The notes below the pieces were generated by a model. That model saw only the letters and a list, made by a program, of their open reading frames with translations. It searched no databases and was not told the origin of the DNA. Shown piece after piece: positions 34,220 to 45,312 of a stretch of 64,000 nucleotides of DNA (position 1 is its first letter; every line of letters starts with the position of its first letter). The DNA lies in NCBI GenBank assembly GCA_015178975.1, contig WHVD01000043.1, forward strand, positions 434,001 through 498,000, in the 5' to 3' direction. This DNA is from Hysterangium stoloniferum. Lineage: Eukaryota > Basidiomycota > Agaricomycetes > Hysterangiales > Hysterangiaceae. Both the position numbers and the translations under genes were made by a program.

Positions 34220-35278
34220 TTAGTATTTAGTATGGCCCCCCTTTGCTCTAATCACTGCTGCAAGTCTTCTAGGCATACTCTCAATAAGCGTCTGACACTC
34301 CTCCTTTGGAATCTCTTCCCACACCTTCTGCACCCTCTCCCACAGTTCATGAACACTATTTGCAGGCTGTTCATACTCCCCCAGCTTCTTTTTGACATGA
34401 TTCCACAGATGTTCAATAGGATTCATGTCAGGAGATTGTGCAGGCCACTTGAGGACTGTAACATCATGGTCAGTGAACCATTTCTGGGCCTTTTTGCTGG
34501 TGTGTTTGGGGTCATTGTCTTGTTGAAACACAATGTCAGCCACTGTTTTGTTGCAATATTGGAGGGTTTGCTGGAGTTCACCATCCAGGATCTCCACATA
34601 AAGCTCAGCATCCATCCTCCCATCAATTTTGGTTGCAAACCCAACCCCATCCCAGCCCATGCATCCCCACATCATCAGGTTTCCTCCTCCAAACTTGACT
34701 GTTCCCTCTACTAACCTATCATTTAACCCCTCACCCACATTTTTCCACACATATTTCCTTCCATCTGATCCCAGCCTATTAATCTTAGTCTCATCAGACC
34801 ATATGACCCTCTTCCAGTCCTCCAGGGTCCATTCCAAATGCCTTTCTGCAAACTCCAATCGAGATTTCCGATGATGAGGTTTGAGAAGTGGCCTTTTTCT
34901 CTTTACCACAGCCCTCATGCCTATGGTTTTGAGGTGGCGATGCACTGTTTGTGAAGTAATAGGAGTATTGATGATGTCTATAAGTTTCTTGGTTGCCTGT
35001 GTGGCATTATCAACCTTCCCCATACAAATTATTCTTCTAGCATAGGCAATATTGGCTGTGGTAAGCTTTGTAGGACGGCCACCAGAGTATTTGGGGAGGT
35101 CAGAGCGATGCTCAGAGTGAATACAACTGATGGTGGCACTGCTGAGATGAGTTTGGTAACATATTTGAGCTCCAGAAATGCCAGAGTCAAGTAGAGTAAG
35201 AACATGTTGGATTTGGCTGGAGGAGAGCTTTTTCATTGTGAATAGGGTGATTGTGGGATTCCAACTGGTTGCTTTCAT
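34220..35278 (-). CDS. Tc1/mariner-type transposase, DD34E
   Basis: 352 residues, uninterrupted. The N-terminal third is a paired-like helix-turn-helix DNA-binding region (KKLSSSQIQHVLTLLDSG...SGGRPTKLT). The catalytic triad is visible: Asp in VIWSDETKI, Asp in VFQQDNDPKHTS, and Glu in SPDMNPIEHLW, with 34 residues between the last two, the Tc1 spacing. The length fits the family. Translation could also begin at the internal Met of MKKLSS, 14 codons later. It cuts the element ends and inserts at TA. The gene lies between the two 214 bp inverted repeats, so this copy has everything expected of an autonomous element. Confidence 0.96.
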   Translation of the reverse strand: MKATSWNPTITLFTMKKLSSSQIQHVLTLLDSGISGAQICYQTHLSSATISCIHSEHRSDLPKYSGGRPTKLTTANIAYARRIICMGKVDNATQATKKLIDIINTPITSQTVHRHLKTIGMRAVVKRKRPLLKPHHRKSRLEFAERHLEWTLEDWKRVIWSDETKINRLGSDGRKYVWKNVGEGLNDRLVEGTVKFGGGNLMMWGCMGWDGVGFATKIDGRMDAELYVEILDGELQQTLQYCNKTVADIVFQQDNDPKHTSKKAQKWFTDHDVTVLKWPAQSPDMNPIEHLWNHVKKKLGEYEQPANSVHELWERVQKVWEEIPKEECQTLIESMPRRLAAVIRAKGGHTKY

Positions 35279-35301
35279 CTTATATACATTGAGGAAGAGT
35301 G

Positions 35302-35344
35302 GTCACATGACTTTGTTGAACTTTATAAACAAAGTCATGTGACT
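35302..35344. repeat. Hairpin upstream of the transposase start
   Basis: GTCACATGACTTTGTT and its complement AACAAAGTCATGTGAC, separated by about 11 bases, just upstream of the transposase ATG and inside the right inverted repeat. Could be a regulatory or subterminal element. Confidence 0.7.
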
Positions 35345-35369
35345 AGGACCCATTTTGAACTTTAAAAAT

Positions 35370-35582
35370 GTGTGCAACAGAACCCTTACAATGAGCTATT
35401 GGTTTGTGTGTGATGTGGACTTACCAAATAAGGATGTGGTGCCTTGTGGCTGTGCATTTCTGGAAGGTATGATGTTGAAGTATATTACATAATATTTTCG
35501 GAATTTTACAGAATTTATTTCTGGAGGAATAGCCATGTCTTTCAAAAAGTACAAAACATTGTAAGGGTTTTGTTGCCTACTG
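35370..35582. repeat. Tc1-type element, right inverted repeat
   Basis: Complement of 33981-34194. Both the outer and the inner copy of the CAACARAACCCTTACAATG motif are present. Confidence 0.92.
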
Positions 35583-35584
35583 TA

Positions 35585-36122
35585 TGTGGTGGTTTTCCTT
35601 GCCCCCTAGATGGGCCAAGATGGAATGGGCATGCGAGATAACAATTTCCCGCACTTGTCAAGTCCCAATGGTAATATCAGGGATGCAAAGTAGTTTGACG
35701 CCCTCCAGATTTAAGAACAGAAACCCATCCTGCGACGTAAAGCCCTTATACTCCTGCGGCGTTGCTCATATCCTAGAGAACAAAACATCTGATCCATACT
35801 GTTGTCGTAGGACTTCTGGGATGTCCAATCCTGCGTGGCCCTCCAATGGGATTTCTGCTAGTAGAAAATCTGAAGGCAACTCAGGTAACGCACCCTCCAT
35901 TGTCACTCATGAAGAACGCCGTTCAACGTAATCTTGATGACCAGACGTATTTGGTGTTTTTCCCCTCGCCCCTTGTGATGGATGCTCCAGGGGCGATCCA
36001 GATGACTTACTCTGACCAATGTGTGTCTTTTTGGTCATCTCTCCTGATCCTTCAATACATCCTTTCCTCCTTGCTCCCAACCCTGCGAGTGTTGCATATG
36101 ATGGACACATTTGAGTAGCCAA
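35585..36122 (-). pseudogene. Gypsy integrase N-terminal region
   Basis: Minus-strand frame with RRSS..., LPSDFLLAEIPLEGHAGLDI, LRQQYGSDVLFSRI and GVKLLCIPDITIG, the linker and the region before the zinc finger. It ends where the Tc1-type element begins (35584) and resumes at 33965. Stops are present. Confidence 0.7.
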
Positions 36123-37681
36123 CCTTCATGACCGTTTTGGTGCTCCCTCCAATGCTACTGCTGTGGACCCTGTATACAGTGGTGTCGACACACTGTTGAA
36201 GCCAGGTACCCCTGAAACGTAGTGCACCCCCCGTGTATCCTCTTGCATCCCTGGTATGTCAGTTACGTACTAAGATTCAGCCCGAATGGTGCCCAAGGGC
36301 TCATCGCTATAGATTCTTGATAGAGCATCTGCAAACGTATTTGACTTTCCAGGGATATAGTGAATCTCGAAGTGGAATTCGTTTAGAAGATCCAGCCACC
36401 GTGTCTGCCTCAGAGACATGTTCTTCTGTGTAAGTATATATTCTATCTCTTTATGGTCAGTACAGATTCAAAATTTTACCCCCAACAGTTGTGACTGGAA
36501 TTGTTTCAATGATTCCATGATAGCCAACAACTCCTGTTCGTGGACAGGGTAGTTCTGTTGTGCCAAGTTGAATTTCCCCGACAGAATGACACTACTGCAG
36601 CAGTGCAGAGATCTTCACCTTGACTGAGAATGCCACTTGCACCTGTTAAACAAGCGTCTGTCACCAAATTAATGGTTTGATGACCTCGTGAGTAGTCCAA
36701 TGCAATTCTATAACTGTCATGATGGGCCTAAACAATACGCTTGACGTCTTCAAAGGCACGCTGCTCCATTGCCCCCCAATGCCACTGCCTGTTTATTCCT
36801 GTCTGCACTGCTAAAATAGCCATTGGGATTCGAACGTCCTCACAGTTGTTAGCGAGATATCCCACTGCCCCCAAAAATCCCGCCAGGAGTTGCTTATTTG
36901 TAGGAATCTTCCAGTTGCTCACTGTATCAACTTTATGTGGGTCCATTTTTATACCTTTATTGTTAATCACATGCCCTAAAACTGGTAACTCTGAAGCAAA
37001 CAAGTGCATCTTGTTGACAGCCAGGTATAATGTTTCCTGATGGAGCACTGTAAACACAGTGCGTAGATGCTTGACATGATCACTGATGGAGTCAGAGTAT
37101 ATGACAATATCATCCAAATATATATCCATGAAGATGCCAATGTATGGCGCAAATATGTGGTTCATCAATGTCTGGTAGGCAGACGGACCATTGCAATCCC
37201 CTATTTGTAACATCAGGCTTTCCATAGTGCCATCAGGAGAGGTGAACAATGTCCGGTGGACATGCTCAGGAACCACTCGGATCTGCTTGTAGGCGTCCTT
37301 CCCATCTATCAAACTGCGATACTTATGACGCACAACGTTTCATAGAATGGCTTCAATATCTGGCAAGGGAGTTGCCAGCTTATATGTGTTAGCATTCTGC
37401 TCACACTTATCCACTACAGTGTGTATTCGCAAAGTGCCATCAGCCTTTGGAGGTTTAGGAATAATGAGCATAGGACATGGGTTCGTTCCCGTGGCTACCC
37501 TCCACCTCCCATTCTTGATATACGTGGTTTTTTTTTCATGCCATAGATCCCTCATTGCTTCAGGGCATTTGGATGGTCTCCATGAGTAAGCTTTGGCGTC
37601 ATCAATTATTGGAATGGTATGATTAACAGCCCTTAATGGAGGCAGTGCCATTGATGCAGTGTCTGGGTCAAGGTCAGCCAC
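36123..37681 (-). pseudogene. Gypsy reverse transcriptase and RNase H
   Basis: The frame from 37681 has RT motifs in order: ..NPCPMLIIPKPPKADG, LIDGKDAYKQIRV, LMLQIGDCNGPSAYQ and the catalytic YLDDIVIYSD (about 37100). Then the connection (LGHVINNKGIKMDP) and RNase H (INLVTDACLTGASGIL). In-frame stops are TGA at 37340-37342 (Arg CGA in the family) and TAG at 36728-36730. After about 36600 the frame shifts and fragments of the tether region (CTDHKEIEYIL-like, YIPGKSNTFADALSRI-like) can be read to about 36300. Confidence 0.88.
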
Positions 37682-37733
37682 TTCAGCATGTAAATCTGCC
37701 CTTAACCTCTCTACTCATCATCAAAAATTTCTG

Positions 37734-38198
37734 CTACCACAGAATGGAGAGTTTCAATGGTATCTCCTTCCATGCGGAGTGGTAGAGGTGACCCAATGTT
37801 GACCTTGTAGGATTCAACCCCATCATAACTTGATGTTGAAATATGAATGGAGTCCCTAATATCAAGTTGTATGAATCAAGGTTAGCAACATCGAAACACC
37901 GAGTACACTTTATGTTCTGATATGAAAACTCAGCAGTAGCTGAATAATTGATTTTTGACCATGATCCGTGAACAGCCAATTGGATAGTAAGTGGGTTTAC
38001 TAGTGGATCCTTGACTACCTGCAGCTGATCGACTAATGTTGTCGACATGAAGTCTGCAAGTGATCCACTATCAATTAGGGCTTTCACTGGTCGTTCATTG
38101 ATGAATGCCTCAATGACCACAGGTTTCGGTAAGCAACGAGTAAAGTCTTTTGGTTGCATTGAGGTACGCTGGACCATTTCAACCCTGTCATTTTGCAA
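37734..38198 (-). pseudogene. Gypsy aspartic protease
   Basis: 154 codons. The active-site motif ALIDSGSLADF lies at about residues 40-50, followed by YNLILGTPF, the second conserved protease loop. The frame differs from gag (upstream) and RT (downstream), so the polyprotein has lost its continuity by small indels. Confidence 0.85.
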
Positions 38199-38218
38199 CT
38201 AACTCTTCTTCCTATGTA

Positions 38219-39060
38219 CTAACACCTTTTTCTTAGGCATATGAGCGGCGTTGACAAAACAACTGCCTCTGACAAGTCCTCTGTGACTTCTCCCCTGCCC
38301 ACAATCTGTGGCACGGTCCATTTATCATGTTGGAGATGGTCCTTCGTAACCAAGTACGTTACTGATAACTCCCGGTCACGAATCTGATACAATCCTGCAG
38401 TGAATTGGATGATAAATTGCTGTCGCTCCACCCCATTTGTATCCGTCAAGATGCCTGTCTTATAATAGACTCGAAAACGAATCTCCAACAACTTACACAT
38501 TACCTCCTGGCAGTGTCATCGAAAAGCGGGCATATCTTCGGTGAACCCAGGTATGTGTTCTCCATACACAGCTTGTATTTTATCCTCTATGGCCTCGTCA
38601 ACCCTGAACACAGACCAGGGCATAAACAATGGCAAGTCAGAATTGGACTCATCCCAAATTCACAAGCCAGACTCTTCTGTATGTACCCAAAACCGAGCTT
38701 CGGGGGAAATCCCTTCCTGCAATGCCTCCTCTGGCGTGAAGTACTCTTTCAAAGCAGCCAAGAGGTACTGTCCTGGAGTGGGCCTGTCTTCTCCCATTGG
38801 TTCGTCATCCTCTAGAGACTCCCCTTGGTCTGTCCCGCCCTCCATTAAAATAGCTGTACTAGCCATTTGAGCGGTCATCCAGTCCCCACTTAGGAGGGCC
38901 TGTTTTGATATCGCCATATACACATGGGGTCAGAGGCGATCTACTATTTCATATGTCCAGCGACAATGATCAAATATCACCTGAAACTGCTCGGTATGAT
39001 GCATCCCGGCATCAATGGACTCAACATTTGAAAAATACAGACAACACTGATGTTGTATTA
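38219..39060 (-). pseudogene. Gypsy gag
   Basis: One frame followed through FDHCRWTYEIVDRL, YMAISKQALLSGDWMTAQ, TPGQYLLAALKEYFTPEEAL, FMPWSVFRVDEAIEDK and MCKLLEIRFRVYYKTG. In-frame TGA stops at about 38926, at 38660-38662 and near 38520. No zinc knuckle is seen. Confidence 0.75.
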
Positions 39061-39329
39061 GGGTTGCGACAGCAATTCAGTCGGCACAGTTATTGGTAAG
39101 TCTTTTCCCAGACCATTCGAAGTTACTTAATATACTTTGATCCATGCGATGTAAGTTTGTTACTAGGAATATACCTAATAACCTGCATGCAATGGTCAAG
39201 TCTTTATGACGGTCACTAACACAGTCATTCTTGAAACCAGTCTATAACCAAACACACTCGGAGCGAGAGGCTAGAGATCGGACCTTGGATGACGTAAACG
39301 AAAATGAATAAAAAAGGCTGACATAAGCC

Positions 39330-39800
39330 CAATGTCGAGGAGTGTAGAAATTCAACAATAAGAGACACCACAGTATCCTTTACTGGCTGTAGGAGTGAGA
39401 CTGAGAGTAAGACTTAAGAGATTGTCCTTAAGAATGAGCTTCGAAATGAGATACAACGAAATTGCTTGTTCAATAGTGGGCAAAAGAGAGGCCCTTATAT
39501 ACATGAAAGAGCACAGGTCAAATCAAACATCTACAAACAACGACACAATAATGATGCGATATGGTGTGAGTCATCTCTGAGTCATCACAATAGGAGTGTT
39601 AGTAAAGCTGTGAACAATAATAGAAGGAGGCTGTGCTGAACAATAAGAGAATGACAAAGAAAAGATGAGATCAGACATGTGATACAGATAAATGGGGAAA
39701 CACAATAGAACAATAGGGGAAGTGAGTCAGACAATAGGGATGATGGAGTAATAGAAGTGATGGCTGATGAAACATCGATGATATGAGTCAGAAACACTCA
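39330..39800 (-). promoter_or_regulatory. Candidate Gypsy 5' LTR with promoter
   Basis: The minus strand starts TGTTTCTGACTCATATC near 39796 and has a TATA box (TGTATATAAGGGCC, 39491-39506) followed by a CT-rich leader, as LTR promoters do. The stretch is rich in CTATTGT repeats. No second copy is found in the window, so the ends are not proven. Confidence 0.45.
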
Positions 39801-39933
39801 AGAATCCCATGATAATGCGTCACCCCCAAATGCTATGCTTGATTTCAAAATCTTGACAATATTACCAATCGATGAACCGAGATTGGACATATTGTGTTCC
39901 TAGTTTTGCAGTATAAGGAGGGGACACAATCAA

Positions 39934-40802
39934 TCACCATTTTAGAACCAGGTGGTGAGTAGGCTCCACAACCACGCAAGGAACACAAATTGATGACGTC
40001 CTCGATGAGGCTCTACTTGACTTCCCTCTGGAACTGGGGTTGTGAATAACTTGGGTCCTCTGTGATCTCCTATTGGAGTGAATGTTGCCATGTAACAGAT
40101 TCCCGATGATGGTGGGGAACAGTCTGCTGGAACACTCGATCGAATCGATAGTGGAGGATTTCGGAGGAGCCATCATAGTGTTCTATACAAATGAAGGCAG
40201 GATCGTCTGGAGCATATGGGAGTCGAATAACTTGTTGATGGAGGAAATGATGGTATTTCTTGGAGGAGCATGAGTGGGCTGGTAGGGGCTTGGGAATGAT
40301 GTCAGAGGATGAGGAGAAACAAGATGTTATTGGCTGGAGTTCTATTTGGGAGTGAAGAGTCGGTTTTGAGTAGGAACTGAGGGTTACTTTGGAGGACGAT
40401 GCAGTGTTGAACATGATGGAGTTTTGGTCGTCTGTTTGATGAAACTGATTTGGCTGTGTAGAAGTTGTCTTGAGTGCCAAAGTATATATAAGAATTTGTG
40501 CTTGTGACATGACTTGAAACTATTGCCATATAGGTTACTTTCCAATTGAACTCTCTACAGTGATACCCAGGTTCCCTACATTCTACCTTTCCAATGTGCA
40601 GCAGAGGTCCAGGTAAGACGTTATCTTTAATCACGAAATCTGCAATTGACAATGACACTTCAAATCGTGTCATTGGATTTTGCCCCTCAGTGATTGCAGT
40701 CTCTGGCCCAAAATATTCAGTAATTGATTTTTGCAGCCAAGCTGCGTAAATCCGCTCATGCAAAATATTAAACTCCTGTTGGTCTTCTGCATTTCTCCTC
40801 AT
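39934..40802 (-). pseudogene. Second gag-like fragment
   Basis: Minus-strand frames 40302-40802 and 40070-40510 overlap with one shift. The first has EYFGPETAITEGQNPMTRFEV, DNVLPGPLLHIG and FNWKVTYMAIV, similar in layout to the EYFTPEEALQEG region of the gag at 38.8 kb but clearly a different family. The second is Ser/Thr-rich. No protease or RT follows. Probably the remnant of another LTR element. Confidence 0.5.
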
Positions 40803-41080
40803 ATCTCATTTTGTGTCTGTATAGATTCAACTGGTTCACATCATGTGATAGTTATTATTAGGTAGTTCCTGAGGAGATAGTCCTACAGACCAGTGCACAG
40901 ACCATGTAGTACAGTATATACATAGTTAGTCCACTTGAGAGGTAGAAACCTCAACTGGAAGCCCAGCTATATCACTGGTTTATATTCTACACCACTCTAT
41001 CTAAGTTACTTAGTATCTACATAGAGAGTCTCATACTGTAATTCCCTGGCTTGCAGTTTATCCTAATACTTTCCTCCACA
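40803..41080. other. No gene seen
   Basis: AT-rich, CpG-free sequence between the gag-like fragment and the start of family A tail homology. Confidence 0.5.
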
Positions 41081-41330
41081 TTGTGACACCCTATGCGGCT
41101 TGACCAATAACCAATACATCATTTACCACCTTGACCATTTAGATTTCATCACCCATTCCTTCCTTTGTGTGGTCACCACACCTTTCACTTGAGTGTCGGT
41201 AGGGTCTAATTAGACCCCTATATGAATGTTAGAGTAACACTGTTGCCCTCACAAAGGTCTTTCACAATCAATTAGACACACTTCCCAATCATTTCTCTTT
41301 GATAATGCTGATACATCTCAACCAAACCAG
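41081..41330 (+). pseudogene. Family A copy 8, 3' tail only
   Basis: Begins CTTTCCTCCACATTGTGACA and carries only the last about 45 codons and the downstream tail (TCTAATTAGACCCC, CAAAGGTCTTTCACA). Nearly all CG sites of the other copies are TG or CA here. Confidence 0.65.
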
Positions 41331-41339
41331 AAGCCCAAT

Positions 41340-42400
41340 AGCACTGGCTTTTCTTACCCATTTTGCAGCCAGTTGCAGATATTATAAAACTATATGATTT
41401 GAGCCAATGTAAGAACACATATAGTTGCTTTGTATTCTCACTGTGAGGTCTGCAATTGTGCCCATACATGCATTTCATACATTTCAGGGAACTAGCTGTG
41501 CCTAGAGTATTATCCAAATCATGAATGACCCTTGTTTTAAATCAGATATAATTGAAGGTCTCAAAAGGGGCTCCCCTGTTGCCATTTCAGTACATGTTTC
41601 ACTCAGGCTCATCATCCCTTCAGGCCAGTCTTCAATTGACAGCATTCATGATGTTAAAACTGAGGGCTGTCACACAGTGGGAGTCACTGTGTTTTGCCAG
41701 TTCCTTAAAATAATCCTCTTCCCTTGAAATATTAATAATAGTCTGAGTTGGCTTATTGTATGTAATACACAATCTACAAGTGGGTAGTAGACTTGTAATA
41801 ATAGTACTTGTTTGTCAATCAATGTGTCAGTTATTGAATCATCTTCTGACATGATAGGTAGGGTGCTAGTTTAGGTGTACACTGGTTCTGGCATGCATTA
41901 ACCTCAGAAAACATGGTCCACAATTAGCATCCTCCTATGAAAAAGTGAAGAAATAGGTGAGCTGCCCCTAGGAAAAGGGTGGTTTCATCACCAATTCCAA
42001 CATGAAAACATGATACTAAAGCTGACATAGGCCAAGAATATATAAGAGAGCATACAGTCACTTGTCAACATCACCACAAGCTCTGCATGTTGCATGGGTT
42101 GCTGCCATACATGCATTGAATACACAGGCACATACCACCCATGGCCACACTGTCATCCATTTATGAATGACAATCATTTCCCCCATGGGGACAGAGTTCT
42201 ATGGGGATAATTGGAATCAATTTAACAACGAAGGTAATCACTTGTAATAATCGCTGTGAGCTTCTCTACGCTGGTGTTGAATACATTGTGAGCACTATCC
42301 ATGAGATTTAATATACTTTATAACCGTAGTGGTAAAGTTACCATATTGTCATCCAGTTTAGTTAAAAGTGCATAAAGTGGTTTTTCACCATCATGGGCAG
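41340..42400 (-). repeat. Family B copy, CpG-depleted, with insertion
   Basis: Matches 25930-26400 and 9600-9930, interrupted at about 41738-41985 by a short repeat also found at 45053-45312. From 41.0 to 42.2 kb CG is almost absent compared with paralogues. Confidence 0.7.
41738..41985. repeat. Short interspersed repeat, copy 1 (about 250 bp)
   Basis: Similar to 45053-45312: shared GAGTTG...TATTG, ATGGTCCACAATTAGCATC and TATGAAAA.GT. Both sit in the family A tail/family B zone, at different points. No coding capacity; MITE- or solo-LTR-like, ends unclear. Confidence 0.6.
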
Positions 42401-42862
42401 CAGTAGATTCAAATACCCAGGTCAAATTCATGAATGAGGCTGGAAGATTTTGTTCAACTTGTGGCAGAACCCTGACCATATGAGGCTAAGAACAGGCCAT
42501 CTGGCAAATCTATACATGTTATGCCTTCACATCCTACATCAGCCTTACATAAGGAAAGTGGGAAGATCAGTAAGTATGCCATCTATATTGTCTAGAGCCA
42601 TCTAGGAGAGCTAGCTCGGCTAGACACACTACTTTCGTGAGATCCTGAAAGGAATTCCTGTCATTTTGGTCTGGTACTAGCATGCCAAAGTGCTATTGTC
42701 TCGGGAGTGATCCAAATGGTATTCTAAAGGAATTTTATCTTGGTGCACAGAACACTATCCCCAGAGTCATTACATTATCAGACATTACCCCAGCAAGCAT
42801 CGTGTCTTCTGCCCCCTTTGTGATGGCAATAACCGATGGTCAACGCAGAAATGCGTAGTGAG

Positions 42863-43330
42863 TCAGAGAACCTCATTAATTCCCTGAATGGCGGTCGTTG
42901 AAAGGGGGGGAAATGAAGGATGGATTGGGGCATGACACTCAGAGCTGCAATGGATGACCATCGTGTGGGACAGAAGAGGGGTTGCCATGGCCACCTTTGT
43001 GAAGCTCACAGGGCACATTGGAGTGGCCAGGAGCACAGGGGCCGGGAACAATGCAGAAAAAGGGGACATATAAGTATTACCAGCATGGTATATCTGTACA
43101 TCCCAGATGAACTCCGCCTGCAATAGGTCGAGCTGAGGGTTCACAATCGTGGATCTACCTTGCCGTCGTCGCATTGAAGAGCCATGTCCATGCGCCAATA
43201 GTGTGAGCATGGGACGAAACATTCTGCTCAGCAAGAAAGATAATAATAAGGCTAGGTGTAAGCAAGTATTCTCTGACATGGGATTATACATATAGGAGAT
43301 TAATGCAAATTCTGAATGGACACGCCACAA
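42863..43330 (-). CDS. Family D hypothetical frame, copy 2 (longer)
   Basis: 155 codons. Residues about 40-140 align with 27516-27827. The N-terminal 40 residues (ALISYMYNPMSENTCLHLAL) are hydrophobic. The start is uncertain, because the homologous region of copy 1 is not open upstream. No known domain. Confidence 0.35.
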   Translation of the reverse strand: MWRVHSEFALISYMYNPMSENTCLHLALLLSFLLSRMFRPMLTLLAHGHGSSMRRRQGRSTIVNPQLDLLQAEFIWDVQIYHAGNTYMSPFSALFPAPVLLATPMCPVSFTKVAMATPLLSHTMVIHCSSECHAPIHPSFPPLSTTAIQGINEVL

Positions 43331-44900
43331 TCGAAGTTCAGCCCTTACCTCACTAAAATATACCCCGATAAATGTGGTCTTACCTTACTCTTTGTCTTGT
43401 TCAGACATTCTACAAAATTCAAGCCGTTTGATGTGGCAAGTGTGAATAAAGAACCCTCGTTGCTTACCATTAACCTGACTACCCTATCATTGACCCGTGT
43501 TTCTTCTCATTGAAAGTTCTGACAAAGTTAAACAGGAACCGTACAATCTCGCCGGATAAAGTCGAGGTTGACAGCACCAACTTGAATGCAGCACCTGTGA
43601 ACATCGCTCTGGAGTGCATTGATATTATACATGACAATGCCACTTCTCGAATGTCAGAAAAGCCCCATTGCTATCAGCTTTGACGCTGAACATTGCCAGA
43701 AATACTATACTATGCGGTGACAATTTACTAAACTATTATTAGATACTGTGTGAGTTTTAAGAAGAAGCCGTAGGAAAGTAGTAGGGTAACGGAGTGCATT
43801 GGACCCTTTATGGTTCAAAGAGCATAAGGGGATGGTATTTAGAAAGGCAGGATGTCAGGCCTGTGAATCTTATGGACACACGGCCACAAAGCTGTACCCT
43901 CGTGGAATTAACTCTCCGACTGACTGCAGCATAAACGCGCACCCCCTTCGAGTGGAAGTACAATTGCTATCCATGAATGTCTACTTTCAACGAGATGACT
44001 CTGGGGAATCTCGATTTCGCACCGGCTGAATGCTACCTTGAAGGCGTTGACTAACTACCACCCTTAGTTTCCTCAGTTGTATTGAGCTCAGCGCAACAGG
44101 ACAAGACCAATGAGGTGGGGATGAGGAAAAGATTCTGGTTGAAGCTCAAGGAGTGATGGAGCTGTATATATCGTGGAAGTGATCTGCCATGTGCGTCAAC
44201 TATCTGCATAGGAGAGGGCGGCGATCAGGGGTTACTTGGAATTTTTGTTACAACCGTGCGTCGCGATATCACACCAGCCCACCAAACCATAACAGACAAT
44301 ATTACCGACAACCACTTGACTTGTATGAAGATCCTATACGGCTTCTCATGTTTTGCATCCACCAAGATCCGTGGTTTCGAGAGATTTCTGAAGCTGTATT
44401 GAAGGTTTTAGTGGACAACATAAATATGCATATAGCGTCATTGCCACGTCATATTGATTTGAGGACATCACATTCCCTGTTTGGGAATATTTCCTGCTTG
44501 AAAACCTTCTTCGACGACAGCACACTTCTCGCTGATCATATCAACGAGCTGAATGTAGTTTCATCGCTCATTGGGCCCATCGTGCCGTAAGTTCACATTA
44601 TTTTACATTCAGCACCGTCTTACATCCGCCTATGAACCCTTCCTACCAGTCTGACTCTGACGCACACGATCCCAAATTGGGTTCTCCTGTGGTCTGGCAA
44701 GCGCATAATTGCGTTGACTCTGAAGCTGATCGCTGGATCTTCCGAGCCCGAATTTGGGTGTTCCACAGTGCGCAGCCTTGATACCATCGCCATTCTCATT
44801 TTTCTCTTTCCACATTGTGACATAATGCGCAGCTCAACTGTTTGTATTTCACCGTGCATTCCTTCCTTTGTTTCGCCACAACACTTGTTGGTCTAATTAA
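43330..44900 (+). pseudogene. Family A copy 6, internally deleted
   Basis: Sister of copy 5: same order and the same junction (GGAGCTGTATATATCGTGG near 44160). Exon text is well kept: LWFKEHKGMVFRKAGCQACE (43800-43870), YEDPIRLLMFCIHQDPWFRE, VLVDNINMHIASLPRHIDLR and HINELNVVSSLIGPIVP. Introns 44256-44295 (40 nt) and 44587-44649 (63 nt, GTAAGT..CAG) join the last exons (SGKRIIALTLKLIAGSSEPE). The 3' end is shortened by a 60 bp loss after MRSST compared with copy 1. Confidence 0.6.
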
Positions 44901-45052
44901 GCGCCCATGTGAATGTAGGGGAAACTGACAAAGGTCTTGCACCATTGATTGGACACACTTCACACTTCCTAGTCCGTTCTCTTCGATCATTCCAACACAT
45001 CTAAACGAAACATGGAGGACCCCAATTGTGTCGCTCTTTACCCAACTCACTA

Positions 45053-45312
45053 TTAAAAATAGTATGAGTTGACTCTATTGCAATACACATATACAAGGGT
45101 TTAATAAGCTTGTAATGAAAGTACTTGTATCTCAATATCTTGTATCAGTTAGTGTAGGACCTCCTGACAATATAGGTTGGGTGCTCTGGGAGGTGTATAG
45201 TGGTTCTGACACACATTAGCCTCCAAATGCATGGTCCACAATTAGCATCTTCATATGAAAAGTTGCAATAATTGGTGGACTCCCCCTATAAAAAGGTGTA
45301 TTTTAACACTCA
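45053..45312. repeat. Short interspersed repeat, copy 2
   Basis: Second copy of the element at 41738-41985, inserted between the family A tail and family B relative to 29.6 kb, where it is absent. Confidence 0.65.

Larger units (their letters stand above)
33981..35582 (-). mobile_element. Tc1-type DNA transposon
   Basis: 1602 bp with inverted ends CAGTAGGCAACAAAACCC...GGGTTTTGTTGCCTACTG and a TA on each side (33979-33980 and 35583-35584). It interrupts the Gypsy integrase: the sequence left of it continues the frame that ends at its right. The inverted repeats are about 214 bp. Transposase intact, so insertion is recent relative to Gypsy decay. Confidence 0.96.
31643..39800 (-). mobile_element. 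Ty3/Gypsy retrotransposon, degraded, with nested Tc1 element
   Basis: On the minus strand the order is gag (about 39060-38219), protease (38198-37734), reverse transcriptase and RNase H (37681-36300) and integrase (36122-32163), the Gypsy order. A 1602 bp Tc1-type element sits inside the integrase. A promoter-like 5' LTR candidate lies at about 39330-39796. I find no matching 3' LTR on the left, so the left boundary (31643) is set only by the end of the flanking repeat. The gag-RT part has stops; the integrase part is open. Confidence 0.85.

Noticed and set aside
38905-39099. Plus-strand exon ending in GTAAGT
   Set aside because: The opposite strand is the N-terminal part of the Gypsy gag (FDHCRWTYEIVDRL), which explains the sequence better.
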